Shown: positions 1-5,589 of the stretch, piece by piece
Layout: the number at the start of each line of letters is the position of its first letter
Position numbering within the stretch: position 1 is the first letter of the stretch
NCBI GenBank assembly: GCA_017523005.1
Contig: JAFWXG010000022.1
Location: 1-5,658 of the forward strand
Origin: Clostridia bacterium
Lineage (GTDB): Bacteria; Bacillota; Clostridia; RGIG6154
DNA length: 5,658 bases
Direction: 5' to 3'
Translations under genes and position numbers: made by a program
The notes under the pieces: model-generated
Databases searched by the model: none
What the model was told of the DNA's origin: nothing
Seen by the model: the letters and a program-made list of their open reading frames with translations, nothing else

Positions 1-719
1 GCATAGCCTTTCCCAACTCTCCAAAAGTCTGTTATTGGTGTATGTGACCAAAGAGTTTCCTTGTAAGACTGTTCAGTAAGCTCTGCAATTCTGACCCCGT
101 TTTTGTCAGGTTTAATTTTTTTTGCGCCTATATCAAGCGCAACCTTTGCCAGATACAAATTTGTGCCAATACCCGCCGTTGCAGTAATTCCTGTTTGCTT
201 TAAGACATCCTGAATTATTGTCATGGCAAGCTCACGAGGTGTTTTTTGATAAGTTTTAAGATAACAGGTTATATCCATAAACACTTCATCGATTGAATAG
301 ACATGAATATCTTCAGGTGCGATATATTTAAGATAAATATTATAAATATCTGTGCTGTATTTCATGTAGTGTGCCATGCGTGGCGGTGCAACGATATAAG
401 AAAGCGCAAGGCTTTTATCTTTTTCAAGCTCAACAGAACTTGAACTTTCTCCTGTTAGTTTTCGCATCGGCGCATCTGTTTTTCTTAATTCGTTTACCTG
501 TTTTACCTTTTGCACCACTTCATAAAGTCTTGCTCTTCCCGAAATACCATAGGCTTTCAGTGCCGGTGTTACTGCAAGGCATATTGTCTTTTCTGTGCGT
601 CCTAAATCCGCTACAACAAGGTTTGTAGTTAAGGGGTCTAATCCGCGTTCAACACATTCTACAGAGGCATAAAAGGATTTTAAATCAATACAAAGATATA
701 CTTTTGAATTGTTTTCCAT
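1..719 (-). CDS. Y-family DNA polymerase (UmuC/DinB-like), N-terminal 239 residues, cut by left window edge
   Basis: Predicted translesion DNA polymerase of the Y family, which copies damaged template in the cytoplasm. The frame is open from an ATG at 719-717 to the window edge, so the C-terminal part, including most of the thumb and little finger, is missing. Visible motifs are the N-terminal catalytic block CIDLKSFYASVE (residues 10-21, metal-binding D12), the second catalytic block YSIDEVFMD (141-149, D144 and E145), the TAGIGTNLYLAKVA block (181-194) and the start of a helix-hairpin-helix-like DFWRVGKG (231-238). The two catalytic blocks are 132 residues apart, against about 95 in E. coli DinB and UmuC, so there is extra sequence around residues 73-110. 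From memory, this longer form is common in Clostridia. AAGGAGG lies 7 nt before the ATG, and the gene has its own promoter. No YolD-, ImuA- or DnaE2-like partner is visible. Family assignment is firm; the paralogue name is not. Confidence 0.93.
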   Translation of the reverse strand, partial: MENNSKVYLCIDLKSFYASVECVERGLDPLTTNLVVADLGRTEKTICLAVTPALKAYGISGRARLYEVVQKVKQVNELRKTDAPMRKLTGESSSSVELEKDKSLALSYIVAPPRMAHYMKYSTDIYNIYLKYIAPEDIHVYSIDEVFMDITCYLKTYQKTPRELAMTIIQDVLKQTGITATAGIGTNLYLAKVALDIGAKKIKPDKNGVRIAELTEQSYKETLWSHTPITDFWRVGKGY

Positions 720-748
720 AACCTTGCCTCCTTAAATTTCTTTATATT

Positions 749-777
749 ATTGTACCACTTTTCGTTAAAAAATTCAA
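749..777 (-). promoter_or_regulatory. Sigma-A type promoter of the Y-family polymerase gene
   Basis: On the minus strand a -35 box TTGAAT (777-772, 4 of 6 consensus bases) is separated by exactly 17 nt from a -10 box TACAAT (754-749, 5 of 6). A TG dinucleotide one base upstream of the -10 box makes it an extended -10 promoter. The start of transcription is expected near 742, giving a leader of about 20-25 nt that carries the AAGGAGG ribosome binding site (733-727). No LexA-type palindrome of the Bacillus/Clostridium kind (GAAC-N4-GTTC) is visible between the terminator and the ATG. This is a prediction from sequence only. Confidence 0.75.
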
Positions 778-779
778 CA

Positions 780-806
780 AAAAACGGCACAAATTGTGCC
801 GTTTTT
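780..806 (-). terminator. Intrinsic terminator of the kor operon, possibly bidirectional
   Basis: This is a perfect inverted repeat with 11-bp arms (780-790 and 796-806) around a 5-nt AT loop. The GC-rich core is CGGCAC/GTGCCG. Read on the minus strand it begins right after the TAA of the SemiSWEET-like gene and ends in a run of T, the classic Rho-independent form. The T/A tracts on both sides would allow termination in either direction, but no gene on the plus strand is seen to use it. It closes the long operon and isolates it from the polymerase gene downstream. Confidence 0.9.
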
Positions 807-807
807 A

Positions 808-1116
808 TTAAAGGTTATTATTTTTTATGTCTATTCGCTTGTTTCTATAATACATGAACAAATCGAGTCCTACCATAAGGAAATTTAATACATAGAAAAA
901 CAAAACATACCATTTCTGTGCAATTACCTCCATGTATGCAGGATTTACAAGCTTTGAGGTAATCCCTGCTATGTATCCAAAGAAAATAAGATACAAAAAT
1001 GATAAGCTCTTGCCTTTTGTTGTCCTTGCTTTATATGATTTAATAACATTTAAAGGCCATGAAATCCCAAAGCTTACAATCATGGCGATTTCTAATAATT
1101 CAGGTAGCTGTGACAA
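808..1116 (-). CDS. SemiSWEET/PQ-loop family small membrane protein
   Basis: A 102-residue integral membrane protein with three predicted helices (about residues 6-26, 38-56 and 68-90), the size and layout of bacterial SemiSWEETs, which work as dimers and passively move sugars or other small solutes. The PQ-loop-type signature is seen as WPLN (20-23) at the end of helix 1, followed by a basic loop (KSYKARTTKGKS, 26-37). N78 in helix 3 could be the conserved substrate-site Asn. Helix 2 has no Trp; Y48 may stand in its place, so the substrate may not be a sugar. Translation most likely starts at a TTG (1116-1114), because AAGGGGG sits 7 nt upstream and overlaps the stop codon of the ROK gene; the next ATG (1083-1081) would remove about half of helix 1. 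It is the last gene of the operon, 12 bp after the ROK gene and directly before the terminator. Its substrate cannot be told from sequence. Confidence 0.8.
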   Translation of the reverse strand: MSQLPELLEIAMIVSFGISWPLNVIKSYKARTTKGKSLSFLYLIFFGYIAGITSKLVNPAYMEVIAQKWYVLFFYVLNFLMVGLDLFMYYRNKRIDIKNNNL

Positions 1117-1123
1117 CTAAATT

Positions 1124-1130
1124 CCCCCTT
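1124..1130 (-). promoter_or_regulatory. Ribosome binding site that fixes the TTG start of the SemiSWEET-like gene
   Basis: AAGGGGG on the minus strand, 7 nt before TTG 1116-1114. It overlaps the TAA of the ROK gene (1131-1129), so ribosomes ending on the ROK gene could re-initiate here. This supports the TTG over the later in-frame ATG. Confidence 0.7.
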
Positions 1131-2313
1131 ATTGTTCTGTAAAATAGAGATTTTCAAACACAAACGCCGCACCACCCAAAAGCGGGGCTTTATCGTAAAA
1201 TTTTGAAAGAAGTATATCTATTGGTTTGTCTTTTGTAGCAATCGGAGTGTTGCCTACAAATTTTTTAAGGCGTTCAATAATTATATCTCCGCCGATTGCA
1301 ATATCGTTTCCTATTATGACCTTTGACGGATTAAACGCATTTACTACATTCACAATCCCAACCGCAAGATACTTGCACTGCTTGTCTAAGATATCATTTG
1401 CAACCTTGTCATCGTTTCTTGCTGCCTTTACAATCTCATAATATGAAACAGGCGAAACTAAAGATGTTTTTTCTCCGGAAGCAACCGCTTCTTCTCCCCA
1501 GCTTATGGCAGCGAGCAGAGAAGAATACAATTCAAGACAACCGTGGTTTCCGCATGAGCAAAGAGGCCCATTAAGGTCTACAGAAATATGTCCTATTTCG
1601 CACGCAAGACCTTTATCTCCTATAACAAGCTGGTCGTTTGTAACCACTCCGAATCCTACTCCTTTTGAAACTCCAACATACGCAAAGTTATCACAACGCT
1701 TACCATAGCCATAATATTTTTCTGCAAGAACAGCGCAATTTGTATTTTTGTTTAAAAATACAGGCAATTCAGGGTAATAGTCCTTTATGAGCTTAACAAT
1801 CTCCAAATTCTTAATTCCGTAGAAATTTGTCGGATTTAAAATCATGCCCTTTTCCAAATCTATAGGTCCTACTGCACTTATCCCTACTCCTAAAATCTTT
1901 TTAGGGCTCATCACACATAATGATTCAACAAGATTTAAGATTATTTCGCATAATTTATCTTTAGTAATATCATTCGAAAGTTCTTTTCGTATAGAATACA
2001 AAATAGTTCCCTTTATATCTACAATACAGCCGTCTACATAGCTTCTTGTGATATGTATACCTACACTGCACAAGGCTCCGTCTGCAAGCTCTAACAAAAT
2101 TGGTTTTCGCTTACCTGACGACGAATTGTCAATACCGGTTTCAACTACAATTCCCTCGTCAATAAATTCGTTAATGATATTGGTAAGGGACATTTTTGAA
2201 AGTCCTGACATCACCGAAAGACTAACGCGGGAAACAGGAGCATTAAGGGCAATCATTTTTAAAATGACATTACGGTTTTGGATTTTATTGGACTTAGAGT
2301 TGCTTGCTTTCAA
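1129..2313 (-). CDS. ROK-family transcriptional regulator (NagC/XylR type)
   Basis: Predicted DNA-binding regulator of about 394 residues, the usual length for NagC/XylR-type ROK proteins. An N-terminal winged helix-turn-helix (about residues 14-60) precedes a ROK sugar-kinase-like domain (about 81-390). The ROK zinc motif looks intact: EIGH (239-242) followed by CSCGNHGCLE (252-261), with likely ligands H242, C252, C254 and C259. The glycine-rich loop GVSKGVGFG (214-222) is also present. Kinase residues are degenerate: the phosphate-binding DxGxT position reads GIHIT (85-89), and the catalytic NDAN block reads KNTN (189-192), with Asn where the catalytic Asp is expected. It is therefore probably a sensor, not an enzyme. 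A GTG at 2322-2320 would add 3 residues but lies inside the ribosome binding site GAGGTG; TTG 2313-2311, 6 nt beyond it, is preferred. The gene follows the gamma subunit gene by 14 bp. The ligand and target operator are unknown. Confidence 0.9.
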   Translation of the reverse strand: MKASNSKSNKIQNRNVILKMIALNAPVSRVSLSVMSGLSKMSLTNIINEFIDEGIVVETGIDNSSSGKRKPILLELADGALCSVGIHITRSYVDGCIVDIKGTILYSIRKELSNDITKDKLCEIILNLVESLCVMSPKKILGVGISAVGPIDLEKGMILNPTNFYGIKNLEIVKLIKDYYPELPVFLNKNTNCAVLAEKYYGYGKRCDNFAYVGVSKGVGFGVVTNDQLVIGDKGLACEIGHISVDLNGPLCSCGNHGCLELYSSLLAAISWGEEAVASGEKTSLVSPVSYYEIVKAARNDDKVANDILDKQCKYLAVGIVNVVNAFNPSKVIIGNDIAIGGDIIIERLKKFVGNTPIATKDKPIDILLSKFYDKAPLLGGAAFVFENLYFTEQ

Positions 2314-2319
2314 AATCAA

Positions 2320-2325
2320 CACCTC
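2320..2325 (-). promoter_or_regulatory. Ribosome binding site that decides the ROK gene start
   Basis: GAGGTG on the minus strand, 6 nt before TTG 2313-2311. The earlier GTG candidate start (2322-2320) is the second half of this same hexamer and has no binding site of its own upstream, so the TTG is the likelier start. The site lies just after the gamma subunit stop codon (2330-2328). Confidence 0.6.
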
Positions 2326-2327
2326 GT

Positions 2328-2858
2328 TTATGCGTTAAAGCCTGTTTCCAAAGCCTTTTTGTTTATTTCAAGCATAGCTTGTTTACTTGCAGGAACAGTC
2401 TTTTTGAGGGCATTTATAATGCTTTCAAATGGCAAAACAGAAGTTTCTTTAACAACTTTACCCAAAAGCACCATGTTGGATAGTTTGCTTGCCTGTAATT
2501 CTTCTGCCATTTTTGTTGAAGGGATTGCAAAGTTCGATGTATCGTTACGCTTAAATTCCTGAGAGATAAGGGAAGCATCTGTAAAGATTTTTCCGTCTTT
2601 TGTAACAGAGTCCTCGAACTTATCGAGTGACGGTGCATTCATTGCAACCAAAACTGTTGGATTGGTTACAAGAGGACAAGATACAGGCTCGTCAGAAATA
2701 ATAACCGAGCAGTTTGCAGTACCTCCGCGCATTTCAGGGCCGTAAGAAGGAAGCCAGGAAACATACTTTTCTTCAAGCATCGCAGCGTATGCAAGTAATT
2801 TTCCGGCAAACAAAACACCTTGTCCGCCAAAACCTGATATTAAGATTTCATGTGTCAT
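2328..2858 (-). CDS. korC: 2-oxoacid:ferredoxin oxidoreductase, gamma subunit (KorC type)
   Basis: Gamma subunit, 176 residues, close to the usual 180 or so for this family. In 2-oxoacid:ferredoxin oxidoreductases this domain contributes to CoA binding and packs against the alpha and beta subunits in the cytoplasm. Visible marks are the N-terminal GFGGQG loop (residues 9-14) followed by the LLAYAAM helix, the very conserved PSYGPEMRGG segment (37-46), the VSCPLV strand (59-64) and SNMVLLG (127-133). ATG 2858-2856 is preceded by AAGGAGGG, which overlaps the TAA of the beta subunit gene, so translation is probably coupled. The gene order delta-alpha-beta-gamma matches oorDABC/korDABC arrangements. 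No oddities are seen. The family is certain; the substrate is not set by this subunit. Confidence 0.95.
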   Translation of the reverse strand: MTHEILISGFGGQGVLFAGKLLAYAAMLEEKYVSWLPSYGPEMRGGTANCSVIISDEPVSCPLVTNPTVLVAMNAPSLDKFEDSVTKDGKIFTDASLISQEFKRNDTSNFAIPSTKMAEELQASKLSNMVLLGKVVKETSVLPFESIINALKKTVPASKQAMLEINKKALETGFNA

Positions 2859-2872
2859 TAGCTTTGCCCTCC

Positions 2873-3610
2873 TTATTCCTTGTCTTTATATACGCCCAAC
2901 GGATAAACGGGGAGCATATTTTCTTCTAACCATTTCATTGCCTCAACAGGAGTTTTACCCCAGTTTGTAGGACAGGTTGAAACAACTTCTACAATAGAGA
3001 AACCTTTTTTGTCAATCTGGTTCTGGAACGCCTTTTTGATTGCGGCTTTGGTTTCTTTGATTGCTTTTACACTATTGATTGTAGTTCTCTGTGCGAGTGC
3101 TACGCCGTCTAATGTGGAAAGCATTTCGCAAACATGGATTGGGAAGCCCTGATTTTGTTCAGTTCTTCCGTACGGGGTGGTCTGTGTAACCTGACCCATA
3201 AGAGAGGTTGGTGCCATCTGACCGCCTGTCATACCGTAAATTGCATTATTGATAAAGATTACGGTAATGTTTTCGCCACGGGCTGCAGCGTGTACTGTTT
3301 CTGCAGTACCGATAGCGGCTAAATCGCCGTCGCCCTGATAGGTAAATACAACCTTATCAGGATGAACTCTTTTAATACCTGTAGCAACTGCAGGCGCTCT
3401 TCCGTGAGCTGCCTCCTGCATATCACATTCAAAATAATTATAAGCAAATACTGCACATCCAACAGGTGCAACACCGATTGTTTTGCCTTCGATATCAAGT
3501 TCGTCAAGAACTTCTGCAACTAAGCGATGAACAATACCATGTCCGCAACCGGGGCAGTAATGCTCGGATACATCAACTAATGCGTGTGGACGCTTAAATA
3601 CTTGTTCCAT
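2873..3610 (-). CDS. korB: 2-oxoacid:ferredoxin oxidoreductase, beta subunit, thiamine diphosphate-binding (KorB type)
   Basis: Catalytic beta subunit, 245 residues, which binds thiamine diphosphate and, in this family, one [4Fe-4S] cluster that takes electrons from the 2-oxoacid decarboxylation intermediate. HYCPGCGHG (17-25) gives C19 and C22; C52 in APVGCAVF and C213 in STCPTNWG fall where the remaining cluster ligands are expected. The thiamine diphosphate/Mg motif is GDGD (93-96) ending in NN (121-122), followed by IYGMTGGQMAPTS (124-136). HGRAPAVATGIKR (69-81) is also typical of the family. ATG 3610-3608 has GGGAG about 9 nt upstream, inside the last codons of the alpha subunit gene; the two genes are 5 bp apart. 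All expected catalytic features are present. Substrate (2-oxoglutarate or branched-chain 2-oxoacid) cannot be fixed by eye. Confidence 0.96.
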   Translation of the reverse strand: MEQVFKRPHALVDVSEHYCPGCGHGIVHRLVAEVLDELDIEGKTIGVAPVGCAVFAYNYFECDMQEAAHGRAPAVATGIKRVHPDKVVFTYQGDGDLAAIGTAETVHAAARGENITVIFINNAIYGMTGGQMAPTSLMGQVTQTTPYGRTEQNQGFPIHVCEMLSTLDGVALAQRTTINSVKAIKETKAAIKKAFQNQIDKKGFSIVEVVSTCPTNWGKTPVEAMKWLEENMLPVYPLGVYKDKE

Positions 3611-3615
3611 TTTAT

Positions 3616-4680
3616 TTATCTCCCTTCATAGAGTGCTTTAATTTTTGTCAATACTTCGTCAGGTGTAGGTACAACGCCACCTGTTCTGCCGAAAAAGTCA
3701 ACAGGGATTTTGCAGTCTAATGAAAGACGCACATCTTCTACCATCTGACCCATACTCATTTCTACGCACAAAACATTTTTAACTTTGTTTGTGTCAAGTT
3801 CTGCAAAAGCTTTTTTGGGGAATGGCCATAGTGTGATTGGTCTTATCATACCAACTTTAATACCTTGTTCACGAGCTTTATTTACAGCAGTCTGAGCAAT
3901 TCTTGCGGTAATGCCGTAAGCTGTTACGATAATTTCCGCATCCTCTGTCTTATACGCTTCAAAGCGTGCTTCTTTTTCTTCAATTACATCATAACGCTTC
4001 TGACGCTCTAAAATAAGTTCTTCAAGGTCCGAAGCTGTTATGTACAATGAGTTAACAACATTATGTTTTCTCTTCATTTCAGTACCTGTTGTTGCCCATG
4101 TTTTTTCAGGGATTTCACGAGGTGTGTAAGCACCGAATTCAACAGGCTCCATCATCTGACCTAACATTCCGTCACCCATAATCATAACAGGCATACGGTA
4201 AATATCAGCCACATCAAAAGCTTCTTTTGTTAAGTTTACAAGCTCCTGAACTGATGACGGTGCAAAAACTACTAAATGATAGTCACCATGACCGCCACCC
4301 TTTGTTGCCTGGAAATAGTCAGACTGTGCGGGCTGAATACCGCCAAGGCCAGGACCACCGCGAACTATATTAACAATAACGCACGGCAAATCTGCACCTG
4401 CGATATAAGAAATACCTTCCTGCTTTAAGCTGATGCCGGGGCTTGAAGAGCTGGTCATAACTCTTGCGCCTGCACCTGCGGCACCGTAAACCATATTGAT
4501 AGCGGCAACTTCACTTTCTGCCTGTAAAAATGTGCCGTCACGCTTTGGCATTTGCTTTGCCATATACGCCGCAACTTCTGTTTGCGGAGTGATAGGGTAA
4601 CCGAAGAAGTGCTTACAGCCCGCTTGAATTGCAGCTTCAGCCAATGCCTCGTTACCTTTCATTAAAACTTTTTCACTCAT
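3616..4680 (-). CDS. korA: 2-oxoacid:ferredoxin oxidoreductase, alpha subunit (KorA / VorB type)
   Basis: Alpha subunit, 354 residues, of the four-subunit ferredoxin oxidoreductase that converts a 2-oxoacid plus CoA into acyl-CoA, CO2 and reduced ferredoxin. It has the pyrimidine-binding fold (about residues 1-180) with GYPITPQTE (27-35), QAESEVAAI (53-61), TSSSSPG (76-82), IVRGGPGLGG (105-114) and QSDYFQATKGGGHGD (119-133). The C-terminal transketolase-like domain (about 245-354) contains TAYGITARIA (253-262) and RPITLWPFP (280-288). This form is usually annotated in Clostridia as VorB (3-methyl-2-oxobutanoate dehydrogenase subunit) or as KorA, and the names overlap. ATG 4680-4678 has AAGGAGG 9 nt upstream, overlapping the stop codon of the ferredoxin gene. 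The gene appears intact. Family certain; substrate choice open. Confidence 0.96.
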   Translation of the reverse strand: MSEKVLMKGNEALAEAAIQAGCKHFFGYPITPQTEVAAYMAKQMPKRDGTFLQAESEVAAINMVYGAAGAGARVMTSSSSPGISLKQEGISYIAGADLPCVIVNIVRGGPGLGGIQPAQSDYFQATKGGGHGDYHLVVFAPSSVQELVNLTKEAFDVADIYRMPVMIMGDGMLGQMMEPVEFGAYTPREIPEKTWATTGTEMKRKHNVVNSLYITASDLEELILERQKRYDVIEEKEARFEAYKTEDAEIIVTAYGITARIAQTAVNKAREQGIKVGMIRPITLWPFPKKAFAELDTNKVKNVLCVEMSMGQMVEDVRLSLDCKIPVDFFGRTGGVVPTPDEVLTKIKALYEGR

Positions 4681-4694
4681 GTTGTTCTTCCTCC

Positions 4695-4901
4695 TTAACG
4701 ATAAACTTCAATCGCAACATCCGGACAGGTTGTTGCACAGAATGCACAGCCGATACACTTATCGGGATCAATAAGCTCAGCAGGGTGGAAACCCTTTTTG
4801 TTCAGTTTGTCCTTTGAAAGTGCGATAATCTTCTTCGGACACTGGGTAATGCAAAGTTCACAGCCCTTGCATCTTTCTTCATTGATAATAATTTTAGCCA
4901 T
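4695..4901 (-). CDS. korD: 2-oxoacid:ferredoxin oxidoreductase, delta subunit (2x[4Fe-4S] ferredoxin-like, KorD type)
   Basis: A 68-residue protein with two complete [4Fe-4S] motifs of the CxxCxxCxxxCP form: C11, C14, C17, C21 and C49, C52, C55, C59. This is a bacterial-type dicluster ferredoxin fold. As the first gene of the delta-alpha-beta-gamma block it should pass electrons from the beta subunit cluster to free ferredoxin. It is shorter than the H. pylori OorD subunit, a compact form usual in Clostridia. ATG 4901-4899 is preceded by AGAGGAG with 9 nt spacing. It begins 31 bp after the P-loop NTPase gene, with no convincing terminator or promoter between them, so the two are probably co-transcribed. 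It could in principle be a free ferredoxin, but its position argues for a subunit. Confidence 0.95.
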   Translation of the reverse strand: MAKIIINEERCKGCELCITQCPKKIIALSKDKLNKKGFHPAELIDPDKCIGCAFCATTCPDVAIEVYR

Positions 4902-4932
4902 TTTTTCATGCTCCTCTCTATTGGTTTATGCC

Positions 4933-5589
4933 TTAAAAAGGCAGGTTCATATTTAAGTCAAGACAAAGTCTTGGAGCTTTCACTGTGTCGGGGATTTTAT
5001 CTAAAATTTCTTTTGTGCCTGTTATATAAGCTATAGGCAATCCCGTTTTTAACGATACTTCTTCAACAACTTTTTGTCCCTCAAGCAAAACTTCGGGGGT
5101 TGTTTCAACACTTAAATTGGTGTTGTTTACAAGCTTTGTAATTTTAAGACGCGACGCAACTTCGATTTCTCTCATAAAAGTTATAATTTCGTCTGCGGTT
5201 TGGGACAGAACTCTTCTTGCATTTATTACCATATACATATCATAATCGGCATCTTTAAGTTTGTTATAAAATCTGCCGAGTACTGTTGCGCCGTCTTCAT
5301 CTCCGCCTACATCCAAAACCGCAAATCTGTCCTCAACATCAAAAAGCGAATATAGGTCTGACGGAAGTGACGGAATATCTAAATTTGAGCTTGCATAGTC
5401 TGATGCTAAAACTTTAATTCCCTTTTCTTCCAGTGATTTTCTTGCATCATTTGTGCGGAAGTAGGGGTTTACTGTATCCATATCGGCGATTACGGACTTT
5501 TCATACATAGTTTGCTTTTGTGCTAAATTTATTGCAAACTCTGTTTTACCGCTTCCGAAATGGCCTGTGATTATATTTATGCGTTTCAT
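4933..5589 (-). CDS. P-loop nucleotide-binding protein, SIMIBI (MinD/ParA/CooC-like) type, function unknown
   Basis: A 218-residue soluble P-loop NTPase. The Walker A motif is GHFGSGKT (residues 9-16) right at the N-terminus, without the second lysine of the deviant KGGxGK form used by ParA and MinD. ADMDTVNPYFR (35-45) resembles the aspartate-bearing switch I of the SIMIBI class, and AVLDVGGD (90-97) is the Walker B/switch II strand. KLVNNTNL (152-159) sits where the base-recognition Asn is expected. There are no membrane segments and no metal-binding CxxC. ATG 5589-5587 follows GAGGAG with 8 nt spacing and overlaps the stop of the upstream gene as ATGA. It lies directly before the oxidoreductase genes in the same operon, which suggests, by analogy with CooC or Nbp35 proteins, a role in assembly or activation of the enzyme; that role is inference only. 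The specific function is not recognised. Confidence 0.85.
   Translation of the reverse strand: MKRINIITGHFGSGKTEFAINLAQKQTMYEKSVIADMDTVNPYFRTNDARKSLEEKGIKVLASDYASSNLDIPSLPSDLYSLFDVEDRFAVLDVGGDEDGATVLGRFYNKLKDADYDMYMVINARRVLSQTADEIITFMREIEVASRLKITKLVNNTNLSVETTPEVLLEGQKVVEEVSLKTGLPIAYITGTKEILDKIPDTVKAPRLCLDLNMNLPF

Noticed and set aside
371..628. Plus-strand open frame rich in hydrophobic residues
   Set aside because: It is antisense to the Y-family polymerase, whose catalytic motifs are unmistakable. The hydrophobic look comes from reading the complement of AT-rich coding sequence.
720..780. Possible SOS (LexA) operator before the Y-family polymerase
   Set aside because: No GAAC-N4-GTTC or similar palindrome is present between the terminator and the ATG; only a plain extended -10 promoter is seen.
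2048..2562. Open frames on the plus strand (2048-2338 and 2278-2562)
   Set aside because: They lie antisense to the ROK and gamma subunit genes, overlap each other, have no recognisable domains, and their reverse-strand counterparts are clear family members.
4695..4901. Idea that the short ferredoxin is a free-standing electron carrier
   Set aside because: Its stop codon overlaps the ribosome binding site of the alpha subunit gene, and the delta-alpha-beta-gamma order matches known four-subunit oxidoreductases, so a delta subunit is the simpler reading.
4929..4943. Small inverted repeat TGCCTT/AAGGCA at the end of the P-loop NTPase gene
   Set aside because: The stem is only 6 bp with a 3-nt loop, it contains the stop codon, and no T run follows on the minus strand. 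It is not a credible terminator between the NTPase and ferredoxin genes.
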